DNA of 64,000 bases from JANQOH01 sp965242575. Lineage in GTDB: Bacteria; Pseudomonadota; Alphaproteobacteria; UBA7887. Under the pieces are notes generated by a model, which did no database searches, had not been told where the DNA came from, and saw nothing but the letters and a program-made list of their open reading frames with translations. Positions 32,212 to 41,215 of the stretch are shown here, one piece after another (the stretch's first letter is position 1; every line of letters begins with the position of its first letter). The stretch lies in assembly GCA_965242575.1 (NCBI GenBank), contig OZ251461.1, positions 434,001 through 498,000 on the forward strand, read 5' to 3'. The translations under genes and the position numbers were made by a program.

Positions 32212-33849
32212 CTACCCCGCCGCCTCCCGCGCTTTTTCGTCCCCGGAGCCCAGGTCGAGCGACAGGATGGCGCGCTCGGCGAGTTCGACGGCGGTGCCCA
32301 GGCTGTCGACGACCACCGCCTCGGCCCCCGCGCGGCGCAGCATGTCCTCGTCGCCGGGGCGCGGGGCGCGGGCGATGAGGCGGGTCTCCGGCGCGAGGCG
32401 GCGGACGATGGGGAGGATGCGCGCGGCGACGTCGCCGTCCGGCAGCGCCACCACGACCAGGCGGGCGCGGGCGACATGGACCGCGCGCAGCACGTCGGAG
32501 CGCGCGCCGTTGCCGAAATAGACCGGCAGGCCGCGTTCGCGCGCGTCGCGCACCCGCCGCGAGTTCACGTCGAGCACCACCACCGACACGCCCAGCCCCA
32601 GCAGGTGGCGCGTCAGCGCCATGCCGACCTGCCCGAACCCGACGACGACGACGTGGCCCTCGAGTTCGGCGGTGTCGGAATCGAGGTCGGAGAGCGGGCT
32701 CGCCGCCGCGCCCTCGAGGCGGTCGAGCAGGCGCCGGCCGGCGCCGGCGGCGAACGGCGCCACCAGCATCGACAGCGCGATGGCGACGGTCAGCGTGTCC
32801 CCCAGCCCGTCGGCGAGCAGGCCGCTCGCCACCGCGATGCCGATGACGACGAAGGAGAACTCGCTGCCCTGCGCCAGCAGCACGCCGAGTTGCAGCGCGA
32901 GCCGCAGCGGGTAGCCGAGCGCGCGCGCGATGGCGATCAGCAGCGCCGCCTTGCCGACCAGCAGCGCGGCGGTGAGCGCCGCCACCGCGCCCACCCGGTC
33001 CAGCGCCAGGGCGAGGTCGGTGTTCATGCCGACGGCCATGAAGAACAGGCCGAGGAGCAGGCCGCGGAACGGCGCGATGTCGGCGGAGATCTGGTGGCGG
33101 TATTCGGTGTCCGCCACCATCAGCCCGGCGATGAACGCGCCGAGGCCGGCCGACAGCCCGGTATGCTCGGTGGCCCAGCTGGCGCACAGGACGACGAGGA
33201 GGATGAGGCCGAGGAACAGCTCGCCGCCGCCCAGCGCGGTGACGAGGCGAATCGCCCGCGGCAGCGCGAACCGGGTCATGACGACGATGGCGGCGACCGC
33301 GCCGCCGCCGCCCACCGCCATGCGCAGCAGCGATTCCTCCATCCCCGCGCCGGCGCCGAGCACGTTCGCCGCCACCACCAGCGGCCCGACGGCGAGGTCC
33401 TGCACCAGCAGCGTGGCGATGGCGAGGCGGCCGAGATGGGTGAGCATCCGCCCCAGGTCGGCGAGGACCTGGAACACCACCGCGGTGGAGGACAGCGCCA
33501 GCGCGCCGCCGACCAGGAACGCCGCCTCGTCGGACAGGCCGAGCCAGCGCGCCAGCGCCGCGAACGCCGCCGCCGTCAGCGCCACCTGGGCGATGGCGAG
33601 GGTATAGACCCGCCAGCCGAACAGCCGCAGCCGCTCCAGCTTCATCTCCAGCCCGACGTTGAACAGGAGGAAGACGATGCCCAGCTCGGCGAGGGTGGCG
33701 ACCGCGTCGACGTCGTCGACCAGCCCCGCGCCCGACGGGCCGATGGCCGCGCCGGCGACGAGCAGCCCCACCACCGGCCCCATGCGCAGGCGCATGAACA
33801 GGCCGGCGAACACGACGTAGGCGAGAAGGATATAGAGTGTCTGGGTCAC
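32212..33849 (-). CDS. Kef-type K+/H+ antiporter (CPA2 family) with TrkA-N domain
   Basis: 545 residues. Thirteen or so transmembrane helices in residues 1-385 with CPA2 signatures: LAELGIVFLLFNVGLEM, ALSSTAVVFQVLADLGR, LLVQDLAVGPLVV, SAGLGAFIAGLMVADTEYRHQI, and ALQLGVLLAQGSEFSFVV. The cytosolic C-terminus is an RCK/TrkA-N Rossmann domain (VVVVGFGQVGMALTRHLLGLG, then VVLDVNSRRVRDARERGLPVYFGNG). The protein probably exchanges potassium for protons across the inner membrane under NAD(H) or glutathione-adduct control. No KefF/G ancillary gene adjacent. Confidence 0.92.
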   Translation of the reverse strand: MTQTLYILLAYVVFAGLFMRLRMGPVVGLLVAGAAIGPSGAGLVDDVDAVATLAELGIVFLLFNVGLEMKLERLRLFGWRVYTLAIAQVALTAAAFAALARWLGLSDEAAFLVGGALALSSTAVVFQVLADLGRMLTHLGRLAIATLLVQDLAVGPLVVAANVLGAGAGMEESLLRMAVGGGGAVAAIVVMTRFALPRAIRLVTALGGGELFLGLILLVVLCASWATEHTGLSAGLGAFIAGLMVADTEYRHQISADIAPFRGLLLGLFFMAVGMNTDLALALDRVGAVAALTAALLVGKAALLIAIARALGYPLRLALQLGVLLAQGSEFSFVVIGIAVASGLLADGLGDTLTVAIALSMLVAPFAAGAGRRLLDRLEGAAASPLSDLDSDTAELEGHVVVVGFGQVGMALTRHLLGLGVSVVVLDVNSRRVRDARERGLPVYFGNGARSDVLRAVHVARARLVVVALPDGDVAARILPIVRRLAPETRLIARAPRPGDEDMLRRAGAEAVVVDSLGTAVELAERAILSLDLGSGDEKAREAAG

Positions 33850-33913
33850 GCGGGCGGACTATAACGGATTCGCCGCGCGCCGCGCGGGCGGAGCCGGGAA
33901 AGGGCGGAGGATC

Positions 33914-34618
33914 GTGAGCGGCAAGGTTTGCGTTATCACCGGCGCGGGCGACGGCACCGGCGCCTCCTGCGCGCGGCGCTTCGCGCGCGGCGGCTACCGC
34001 GTCGCCCTGCTGGCGCGCACGCAGGAGCGGCTGGAGCGGCTGGAGCGCGAGATCGACGGCGCGCGCGGCTACCCCTGCGACGTCCGCGACCTCGACCTGT
34101 TGCGCGACACCTGCGCCCGGGTGGCGGCCGAAATGGGCCCGCCCTCCGCCGCCATCCACAACGCCGTCGCCGGCGGGTTCCAGCCGGTGCTGGAGGCCGA
34201 CCCGAAGCGGTTCGAGACGATCTTCCGCGTCAACACGACGTCGTTGATGGTGTTCGCGCAGAGCGTGGTTCCGGCGATGATCGCGGCGGGCCGGGGCGCG
34301 TTGATCGTCACCGGCAACACCTCCGCCTGGCGCGGCAAGCCGCGTTTCGCCACCTTCGCGCCGACCAAGGCGGCGCAGCGCATCCTCGCGCAATCGATGG
34401 CGCGCGACTTCGGGCCGCGCGGTGTCCACGTCGCCTACGTCACCGTCGACGCGGCGATCGACACGCCGTGGACCCGCCCGCGCCTCGCCGCCGACAAGCC
34501 GGACGACTACTTCTGCAAGCCCGACGCGATAGCCGACACCATCTACCACGTCGCGCACCAGGACCGTTCGGGCTGGACGTTCGACGTCGACCTCCGCCCG
34601 TTCCACGAGAACTGGTAG
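33914..34618 (+). CDS. Short-chain dehydrogenase/reductase family protein
   Basis: 234 residues, GTG start after a GGAGG ribosome site. Rossmann motif CVITGAGDGTGASCAR (TGxxxGxG), NNAG-equivalent IHNAVAGG, Ser in IVTGNTSAWRG. The catalytic YxxxK is FAPTK here: Tyr is Phe, Lys retained, in FATFAPTKAAQRILAQSMARDFGPRGVHVAYV. This substitution occurs in a recognised subgroup of SDR proteins, so a non-reductase or altered role is possible. It is followed by an enoyl-CoA hydratase and a HAD gene, probably one operon. Confidence 0.85.
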   Translation: MSGKVCVITGAGDGTGASCARRFARGGYRVALLARTQERLERLEREIDGARGYPCDVRDLDLLRDTCARVAAEMGPPSAAIHNAVAGGFQPVLEADPKRFETIFRVNTTSLMVFAQSVVPAMIAAGRGALIVTGNTSAWRGKPRFATFAPTKAAQRILAQSMARDFGPRGVHVAYVTVDAAIDTPWTRPRLAADKPDDYFCKPDAIADTIYHVAHQDRSGWTFDVDLRPFHENW

Positions 34619-34630
34619 AAGGAGGCCGGC

Positions 34631-35473
34631 ATGGGCGGCATGGAGAGGATCGACACCGGCAGCGGCCAATTGCTGGCGCGCGTCGAGGACGGCGTCGGCG
34701 TCGTCGTCCTGAACCGCCCGGAGGCGCGCAACGCGCTTTCGGATTCGCTCACCCCGGCGCTGCGCCACACGGTCGCGCGGTTCGGCGCGGCGCCGGAGGT
34801 GGGGGCGGTGGTGCTCACCGGCGCGGGCGGGGCGTTCTGCGCCGGCGGCGACGTGAAGGGCATGGCCGGCCTCGGCGCCGCGCCGCCGCGCAGCCTCGAC
34901 GCCGCCGCCGTGGACCTCCGCCATCGCCAGCGGACGCTGACCGGGGCGCTGGTCGCGCTGCGCAAGCCGACGATAGCGGCGCTGCCCGGCCCCGCCGCCG
35001 GGGCGGGACTCGCCGTCGCCCTCGCCTGCGACATGCGCTTCGCCGCGCGCTCGGCGTTCGTGTCGACGGGCTACGCCCGCGTCGGGCTGACGGGGGATTA
35101 CGGCATCAATTGGCTGCTTACCCGGCTGGTCGGGACCGGGCGGGCGCGGGAGCTGATGTTCACCGCCGCCCGCGTCGGCGCGGAGGAATGCATGCGCATC
35201 GGCCTGGTCAACCGCGTCTTCGACGACGACGCGCTGATGGCGGAGACGATGGCGGCGGCGCGCGCCCTCGCCGCCGGCCCGCGCGGCGCGCTGGCCGGGA
35301 TCAAGGACAATCTCGACCGCGCGCTCGGCATGGACTTCCTCGCCGCGCTCGACGCGGAGGCGGAGACGCTGGTCCGCGCCGCGCGCACCGACGACCACCG
35401 CGAGGCGGTGCGCGCCTTCGTCGAAAAGCGCCCGCCCCGCTTCGCAGCCGGCGGGCGCGGGGGCGCGCCGTGA
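34631..35473 (+). CDS. Enoyl-CoA hydratase/isomerase family protein
   Basis: 280 residues of the crotonase superfamily. VVVLNRPEARNALSDSL opens the fold; VVLTGAGGAFCAGGDVKGMAG is the first oxyanion-hole region; AALPGPAAGAGLAVALACDMRFAA the second; YARVGLTGDYGINWLL follows. In hydratases two Glu residues act; here the positions near GPAAGAG and the AxVGL.GDYG loop have Gly/Asp, so it may be an isomerase or side-chain hydrolase-like member. A GGAGG ribosome site precedes the ATG. The next gene overlaps by 4 bases. Confidence 0.88.
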   Translation: MGGMERIDTGSGQLLARVEDGVGVVVLNRPEARNALSDSLTPALRHTVARFGAAPEVGAVVLTGAGGAFCAGGDVKGMAGLGAAPPRSLDAAAVDLRHRQRTLTGALVALRKPTIAALPGPAAGAGLAVALACDMRFAARSAFVSTGYARVGLTGDYGINWLLTRLVGTGRARELMFTAARVGAEECMRIGLVNRVFDDDALMAETMAAARALAAGPRGALAGIKDNLDRALGMDFLAALDAEAETLVRAARTDDHREAVRAFVEKRPPRFAAGGRGGAP

Positions 35474-36189
35474 GCCTCCCGGGCGTCGAGGCGCTGACCT
35501 TCGACACCGGCGGCACCATCCTCGACTGGCATACGGGCTTTTCCGCCGCGCTGGCGGCGCTCGCCGCGCGGCATGGCGCCGCCGGCGACTGGGCGGCGGC
35601 GGCGAACGAGCTGCGCCGCCGTTCGCTCGGCTACGTCGTCGGCCAGGGCGAGTCCGGCCCGCCGCTTCGGACCTTCGACGACGCGCACCGCATCGCGCTC
35701 GACGAGGTGCTGGCCGAACGCGGCCTCGGCGCGGCGAGTCCCGAGGAGCGCCGCGAAGTGTGGCGCGACGCCGCGCACAGCCTCGCCTGCTGGCCGGACT
35801 TCCCCGCCGTCCTGCCGCGCCTGCGCGCGCGCTACGTCTGCGCGTCGTTCACCTTGTTGAGCGTGCGCATCGCCGTCGACACCGCGCGCCGCAACGGGAT
35901 TTCGTGGGACGCCGTGCTGTCCTGCGAGATGATGGGCAAATACAAGCCCTTGCCGGAGGCGTACCTGACGGCGGCGCGCTGGCTGCAACTGGAGCCGGCG
36001 GAGTGCTGCATGGTGGCGTGCCACAATTTCGACCTCAACGCGGCGAAGGCGGCGGGGTTCCGCACCGCTTTCGTCCGCCGGCCCGGCGAATGGGGCGCGG
36101 CCGGCCCGCCCGACCCGGAGCCGGACCCGCGCCACGACGTCGTCGTGGACGATTTCCCGGCGCTCGCGCGCGCCTTGGGCGCGGCGTAG
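35470..36189 (+). CDS. HAD-superfamily hydrolase (haloacid dehalogenase type II-like)
   Basis: 239 residues from a GTG overlapping the previous stop. LTFDTGGTILDWHTGF is motif I (nucleophile Asp in FDTGGT, where classical dehalogenases have DxYGT), ASFTLLSVRIAVDTAR covers motif II, MMGKYKPLPEAYLTAA supplies the Lys of motif III, and MVACHNFDLNAAKAAGFRTAFVRRP is motif IV, typical of L-2-haloacid dehalogenases. Substrate is unknown; operon position with SDR and enoyl-CoA hydratase genes hints at acyl metabolism. Confidence 0.83.
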   Translation: MSLPGVEALTFDTGGTILDWHTGFSAALAALAARHGAAGDWAAAANELRRRSLGYVVGQGESGPPLRTFDDAHRIALDEVLAERGLGAASPEERREVWRDAAHSLACWPDFPAVLPRLRARYVCASFTLLSVRIAVDTARRNGISWDAVLSCEMMGKYKPLPEAYLTAARWLQLEPAECCMVACHNFDLNAAKAAGFRTAFVRRPGEWGAAGPPDPEPDPRHDVVVDDFPALARALGAA

Positions 36190-36621
36190 CTACCGCTCGC
36201 CGCGCGGCCGCCGGGGCGGGTTCTCCGGCGCGATGCGGCGGAACTCGCCGTCGACGACGACATGCCCGCGCCCGGCGCGCCGGCCGACCGCCCACGCCGC
36301 GGCGGCGCGCCGGACCGGCGGGACGAGCAGCGCCGCGCCGACGGCGTCGCCGGCGAAGCCGGGGAGCAGCAACAGCACGCCGGCGACCGCCAGCGCCAGC
36401 CCCTCGACGGCCTCGGCGACCGGCGCCTCGTCGCGCGCGAAGGCGGCGGCGAAGCGCCGCGCCAGGCCGAGTCCCTGCCATCGGACCACGTACAGTCCGA
36501 TGATGGCGGTGGCTGCGGTGAGCGCCACCGTCGCCGCCGCCCCGATCCGCCCGCCGATGACCGCGAATCCGGCGACCTCGACGAGCGGCAGGCCGATAAT
36601 GAGGAGAAGCGCGCGCGCCAT
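36190..36621 (-). CDS. fxsA: FxsA family membrane protein
   Basis: 143 residues with three or four transmembrane segments: LLLIIGLPLVEVAGFAVIGG (the conserved E in the first helix), VALTAATAIIGLYVV, and GLALAVAGVLLLLPGFAGDAVG, which is the most characteristic FxsA stretch. C-terminal basic cytosolic tail. FxsA in E. coli suppresses F-exclusion of phage T7 when overproduced; the normal role is unknown. Convergent with the HAD gene. Confidence 0.9.
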   Translation of the reverse strand: MARALLLIIGLPLVEVAGFAVIGGRIGAAATVALTAATAIIGLYVVRWQGLGLARRFAAAFARDEAPVAEAVEGLALAVAGVLLLLPGFAGDAVGAALLVPPVRRAAAAWAVGRRAGRGHVVVDGEFRRIAPENPPRRPRGER

Positions 36622-36657
36622 CCCCGCAATATCGCCGCGCAGCGCCGAATATCAATG

Positions 36658-36706
36658 CGCCCCCGGGAGCGCGGGCGTCCCCGCCCGCATCGCGCGAAGC
36701 GCGCGG
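36658..36706. repeat. Dispersed REP-like element, copy 2
   Basis: Nearly identical to 18221-18266 over about 45 bases (same GGGAGCGCGGGCG core and CATCGCGCGAAGCGCG arm). It sits in the divergent intergenic region between fxsA and the aspartic protease gene. A shorter cousin (GCGTCCCGCC and CGCGCGAAGCGCGAC) lies near 4150-4190. Confidence 0.65.
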
Positions 36707-36783
36707 CATGCCCGCCGTCGGGTCGCGTGGTATAATCCGCCGCGCTCCGCGCCGGGTGGAGCGGGGAAGGGCGGAGGATCGAC

Positions 36784-37164
36784 ATGGGCATCGTGAACGC
36801 GGACGTAACCGTCAGCAACCCGGCCGACCGGAGCAGGAGCTGGCGAGGGAGTTTCATGGTCGACACGGGCGCGACGGATAGCCTCGTTCCCAGGCGGCAT
36901 TTGGAGGCCATCGGGATCGAACCCGAGTCGCGGCGCGCTTACGTGTTGGCGAACGGCGACAAAGTGGACATCGACGTCGCCGTCGCGCGCATCGAGCTCA
37001 TGGGCGAAATGGTGGGGGGAACGGTTCTTTTCGGCGACGACGACGCGGAGCCGCTTCTCGGCGTGACGGCGCTGGAATCCCTTGGGATCGAGGTCGATCC
37101 CCTCAACCGCCGGCTTCGGAAACTGCCGGCCGTGCGGCTCGGCGGGTTTCGGCCCCGGCGGTGA
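36784..37164 (+). CDS. Clan AA aspartic protease (retropepsin-like)
   Basis: 126 residues after a GGAGGA ribosome site. SFMVDTGATDSLVPRRHLEAIGIEP contains the DTGA catalytic loop of single-domain retropepsin-like proteases, followed by the flap region (AYVLANGDKVDIDVAVARIELMGEMVGGTVLFG) and LLGVTALESLGIEVDP with the typical LLG.. turn that precedes the last strand. Such proteins dimerise to form one active site. Bacterial stand-alone members are mostly uncharacterised. Slightly less GC-rich than the neighbours. Confidence 0.85.
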   Translation: MGIVNADVTVSNPADRSRSWRGSFMVDTGATDSLVPRRHLEAIGIEPESRRAYVLANGDKVDIDVAVARIELMGEMVGGTVLFGDDDAEPLLGVTALESLGIEVDPLNRRLRKLPAVRLGGFRPRR

Positions 37165-37208
37165 GAGGTTTGAACGTCGTGAATTCACGACGTTAAGGGG
37201 AATTAGCC

Positions 37209-38144
37209 ATGGCTATACTCGACATTTTTTCGAAACGGCAGAAGAAAATTCGGGGGGAGTTTCCGGATGTCTATTCGTATGACGAGGTGCCGATTCCGCT
37301 CAGAGTTCAGATAATTTACATCGTGCGCGATGTGTTCGAACACGTCCACTATAACGCAAAGGGGCCGTATTACGAAAGTATAGAGCGTGTTCTATGTCGT
37401 GAGTACGGAATGCTTCGTCTTCCTATCGAGAATTCCGTGTCGGGCATAGATGTAAGTGTTGGGGCGTATAGTGCATATCGAATAGACCATGAAGGCGCGC
37501 TATTCGAATATCTCCTTCAACAGGAAGAAATTGAAAAAATCATCGATGTAATCGAATTGTTTTTCCGATTTATGCATAAATATACAACTTCTGCCGCTGA
37601 GCACTCTGCAATACAGGAGTTGAACTTCCGGTTCAAGGAACATGGTGTCGGGTACTGTTTCGCAAACGGGGAAATCATCCGTATCGATTCCCAATATCTC
37701 CATTCGGAAGCAGTCAAACCGGCTCTCGATCTTCTTGACAGGAAGCGTTACGCCGGCGCGCAGGAGGAATTTCTGCGGGCGCATAAGCACTATCGCAACG
37801 GCGAAAGCAAGGAGGCAATCAGCGAATGCTTGAAGGCGTTCGAAAGCACGATGAAATCGATCTGCAAAAAAAGAAAATGGCGATACGATGAGAAAGCCGG
37901 CGCCAGTAAGTTAATCGGAATTTGCTTCGACAACGGCCTTGTGCCGCCGTTTTGGAAGAGCCATTTCGACGCCTTGAGAAGCACGTTGGAAAGCGGCGCG
38001 CCCACGGCGCGAAACAGGCTGAGCGGGCATGGACAGGGCGAGACTCCGACCGCCGTTCCCGCCCACATCGTCGGCTACGTCCTGCATATGACGGCGGCGG
38101 CCATCGTGTTCCTGGCGGAAGCGGCGGCGGACGGCGGCGAGTGA
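37209..38144 (+). CDS. AbiJ-like (STM4504/CBY_0614 family) abortive-infection protein with HEPN-like C-terminus
   Basis: 311 residues, much more AT-rich than flanking genes except for its 3' end. The start MAILDIFSKRQKKIRGEFPDVYSYDEVP and IPLRVQIIYIVRDVF match the AbiJ N-terminal domain type 4 of the STM4504/CBY_0614 group. The C-terminal part SKEAISECLKAFESTMKSICKKRKW and a late RNRLSGHG (Arg268-x5-His274) followed by a long hydrophobic helix is HEPN-like, suggesting an RNase that stops phage growth by damaging host RNA. It marks the left edge of defence island 2. Family call from pattern memory, fairly confident. Confidence 0.75.
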   Translation: MAILDIFSKRQKKIRGEFPDVYSYDEVPIPLRVQIIYIVRDVFEHVHYNAKGPYYESIERVLCREYGMLRLPIENSVSGIDVSVGAYSAYRIDHEGALFEYLLQQEEIEKIIDVIELFFRFMHKYTTSAAEHSAIQELNFRFKEHGVGYCFANGEIIRIDSQYLHSEAVKPALDLLDRKRYAGAQEEFLRAHKHYRNGESKEAISECLKAFESTMKSICKKRKWRYDEKAGASKLIGICFDNGLVPPFWKSHFDALRSTLESGAPTARNRLSGHGQGETPTAVPAHIVGYVLHMTAAAIVFLAEAAADGGE

Positions 38145-38288
38145 CCTCCCGCGCCCGCCTCTTGGGATCCGTCTTCCCGCTCAGGCAGGTTTCGCTCGAC
38201 TCCGCGCGTCCGGTCGGCGCCGCGCGAGCGAATCGGCGCCGCGTGGTATCCTCCCCGGCATGACCGCCGCCATCGCCGGCCCGGCGCC

Positions 38289-41132
38289 GTGACTCCCGAG
38301 GCGCGCGCCCGCCGCGCCATCGACGCGCGGCTCGAGGACGCCGGCTGGCGGGTCCGGGACGCGGCGGACATCGACCTGGCCGCGGGGCGGGGAGTCGCCG
38401 TGCGCGAGTTCCCGCTGAAGCCCGGCTTCGGCAAGGCCGATTACCTGCTCTACGTCGACGGCGCGGCGGCCGGCGTGGTCGAGGCCAAGCCCTTCGGGGC
38501 GCTCGCTGGGGTCGAGGCGCAGGCCGCGCGCTACGCCGCCGGCCTGCCCGGCGGCCTGCCCGCGCATCGCCGGCCGCTGCCCTTCGCGTTCGCGTCCAAC
38601 GGCGACGCGACCTGGTTCGCCGACGGGCGCGACCCGAACCCGCGCGCCCGGCGGCTGTTCGCCTTCCCCCGGCCCGAAACCCTCGCCGACCGCCTCGCCG
38701 AGCCGCGGTCGCTGCGCGCGCGGCTGGCGGCGCTCCCGCCGCTCGACGCATCGCGCCTGTGGGCGGTCCAGGCGCGCGCCGCGCGCAACCTGGAGGAGTC
38801 CTTCGCCCGCGCCCGCCCGCGCGCGCTGGTCCAGATGGCGACGGGTTCGGGCAAGACCTTCGTCGCCATCGCCGCCGCCTGGCGCCTGCTGCGCCACGCC
38901 GAGGCCGGGCGGATTCTGTTCCTGGTGGACCGCAACACTCTCGGCCGCCAAGCCGAGAACGAGTTCGCCAATTTCGCGCCGCCCGGCGAGTCGCGCAAGT
39001 TCGGCGAGCTCTACGCCGTCCAGCGCCTCGCGGCGAACCGGATAAACCCCGCCGCGAAGGTGGTCATCGCCACCGTCCAGCGCCTGTTCTCGATGCTCCG
39101 GGGCGAGGCGGCGCTCGACCCCGACCGCGAGAACGAATCCGCCTTCGGGAACGCCGCCGGCCTCGACGACGACGACTCCGATCCGTGGCTCGGCCCCGCG
39201 CCGGAGGCCGCCTACAACCCCGCCCTGCCGCCGGAGTTCTTCGATTTCATAATCGTCGACGAATGCCACCGCTCGATCTACGACCGCTGGAGCCGGGCGC
39301 TGCTCTATTTCGACTCGTTCCTCGTCGGGCTGACCGCCACCCCGGACAACCGGACCATCGGCTTCTTCGACCAGAACCTCGTCATGCAATACGGCCACGA
39401 GGAGGCGGTGGCCGACGGCGTGAACGTCGGTTTCGACGTCTGGCGCGTCCGCACCGAGATCGGCGAGGCGGGCGGGACCATCCCGGCCGCCGACCGGCCC
39501 TACGTCGCCATGCGCGACAAGGCGACCCGCGCCGAACGCCTGGTCGGGCTGGCGGAGGACTTCTCGTACGGCGCGAACCGGCTCGACCGCGACGTGGTGG
39601 CGGAGAGCCAGATCCGGACCGTGCTGCGCGAGTTCCGCCACCGCGTGCTGAAGGAGGCGTTCCCCGGCCGCGCCGAGGCGCCGAAGACGCTGGTCTTCGC
39701 CAAGGACGACTCCCACGCCGACGACATCGTCCGCATCGCCCGCGAGGTCTTCGACGAAGGCGACGCGTTTTGCGGCAAGATCACCTACCGCACCGGCTTC
39801 GTGGCCGTCCCCCGGACCGGCGCGGACGGGACCGAAACCACGGAATGGGTCCGGACGAGCGGCCTGCCGCCGGAGGAGGTCCTCGCCAACTTCCGCAACG
39901 CCTTCCACCCCCGCATCGCCGTGACGGTGGACATGATCTCGACCGGGACCGACGTGAAGCCCATCGAATGCCTGGTCTTCATGCGCGGGGTCCGGTCGGC
40001 GGCGTTCTTCGAACAGATGAAGGGGCGCGGAGTCCGCGTGATCTCCCCCGCCCGGCTGCGCGCCGTGACCCCGAGCGCGCGGGTCAAGGACCGCTTCGTC
40101 ATCGTCGACGCCGTCGGCGTGTGCGAGCGCGTCCGGACCGGCTCCCGCCCCCTCGACCGCCAGCCGTCGCGAAGCTTCGCACACGTGTTGAACTACGTCG
40201 CCCGGGGCGGGACCGACGCGGACGCGCTGGCGACCCTCGGCGCGCGGCTGGCGCGCCTGCAACGCCGGCTGGCGCCGGAGGCGCTCGCCGAACTCAAGGA
40301 CCTCGCCGGCGGCGAATCGCTCTCCGCCCTCGCGCGCGGCCTGTTCCGCGCCTGCGACCCGAAGGCGCACGTTGCGGAGGCGCAGGCGCGCTCCGGCGCC
40401 GCCGAGCCGGGCGAGGCGCAGCGCGCCGAGGCCGCCCGCGCCCTCGCCCGGGCCGCGGCGCAGCCGTTCCTGAAGCCGGCCTTCCGCCGCCGCCTCACCG
40501 CCCTCCGGCGGGAGAGCGAGCAGACCATCGACCGCCACACCATCGACGAAGTGCTGTATTCCGGCTTCGACGCGGCGGCGGTCGAGAAGGCGCGGGCGAA
40601 GGTCGCCGACTTCCGCGCCTGGATCGCCGGCGCCAGGGACGAGCTCACCGCTCTGCAACTCCTCTACGCCGGGACGAGGCCGTTGAAACTGTCGCTCGAG
40701 GACCTGCGCGAATTGCGCGCGGCGCTCGCCCGCCCGCCGGTCTCCGCGACTCCCGCGCAGCTCTGGCGCGCCTTCGAGGCGGCGGAGGCGGAGAAGGTGG
40801 CGGGCGGCGGCGGCGGCTCGCTGGCCGACCTGGTGAGCCTGGCGCGCCACGCGCTGATCCCCGCCGGGACCCTCGCCCCCTACCGCGACGAACTGATGGC
40901 GCGCTACCGCGCCTGGCTGGACGAGCGCGGCGGCGATAGCGCCTTTGGCGCCGAACAGCGCGAGTGGCTGGACCGCATGGCCGAGCACATCGCCGAAAGC
41001 CTCGCCATCGCGCCGGACGATTTCGACCTCGGCTGGTTCGGCCAGCACGGCAGTCTGGGCCGCGCGCATGCGCTGTTCGGCGACGAACTCAAGCCGCTGA
41101 TGGCGGAGCTGAACGAGAGGCTGGCGGCGTGA
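38289..41132 (+). CDS. hsdR: Type I restriction enzyme subunit R
   Basis: 947 residues from a GTG start. The N-terminal PD-(D/E)XK nuclease shows KADYLLYVDG then GVVEAKPFG (Glu65-x-Lys67). The SF2 translocase has LVQMATGSGKTFVAIAAAWRLL (Walker A, Lys189), ILFLVDRNTLGRQAENEF, IIVDECHRSIYDRWS (DECH at 324-327), GLTATPDNRTIGFF, and late motifs VTVDMISTGTDVKPIECLVFMR and QMKGRGVR. A helical C-terminus with a DUF3387/type I assembly-like region follows. In the HsdR2M2S complex this subunit translocates DNA and cuts it. Host-like GC. hsdS and hsdM follow after a 300-base gap holding a relic antitoxin. Confidence 0.93.
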   Translation: MTPEARARRAIDARLEDAGWRVRDAADIDLAAGRGVAVREFPLKPGFGKADYLLYVDGAAAGVVEAKPFGALAGVEAQAARYAAGLPGGLPAHRRPLPFAFASNGDATWFADGRDPNPRARRLFAFPRPETLADRLAEPRSLRARLAALPPLDASRLWAVQARAARNLEESFARARPRALVQMATGSGKTFVAIAAAWRLLRHAEAGRILFLVDRNTLGRQAENEFANFAPPGESRKFGELYAVQRLAANRINPAAKVVIATVQRLFSMLRGEAALDPDRENESAFGNAAGLDDDDSDPWLGPAPEAAYNPALPPEFFDFIIVDECHRSIYDRWSRALLYFDSFLVGLTATPDNRTIGFFDQNLVMQYGHEEAVADGVNVGFDVWRVRTEIGEAGGTIPAADRPYVAMRDKATRAERLVGLAEDFSYGANRLDRDVVAESQIRTVLREFRHRVLKEAFPGRAEAPKTLVFAKDDSHADDIVRIAREVFDEGDAFCGKITYRTGFVAVPRTGADGTETTEWVRTSGLPPEEVLANFRNAFHPRIAVTVDMISTGTDVKPIECLVFMRGVRSAAFFEQMKGRGVRVISPARLRAVTPSARVKDRFVIVDAVGVCERVRTGSRPLDRQPSRSFAHVLNYVARGGTDADALATLGARLARLQRRLAPEALAELKDLAGGESLSALARGLFRACDPKAHVAEAQARSGAAEPGEAQRAEAARALARAAAQPFLKPAFRRRLTALRRESEQTIDRHTIDEVLYSGFDAAAVEKARAKVADFRAWIAGARDELTALQLLYAGTRPLKLSLEDLRELRAALARPPVSATPAQLWRAFEAAEAEKVAGGGGGSLADLVSLARHALIPAGTLAPYRDELMARYRAWLDERGGDSAFGAEQREWLDRMAEHIAESLAIAPDDFDLGWFGQHGSLGRAHALFGDELKPLMAELNERLAA

Positions 41133-41215
41133 CTCGGCGCGCGACGAGCGCTTGCCCGGCGGCGTTCGAGCTTTAGACTGCCGGGCAGGATCGGGGCGTT
41201 CGGAGGGCGGACGGC

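Noticed and set aside
31865..35398. Minus-strand frame of 1177 codons spanning several genes
   Set aside because: Only its last 78 codons (the small coiled-coil gene) look real; the remainder overlaps well-supported genes in other frames.
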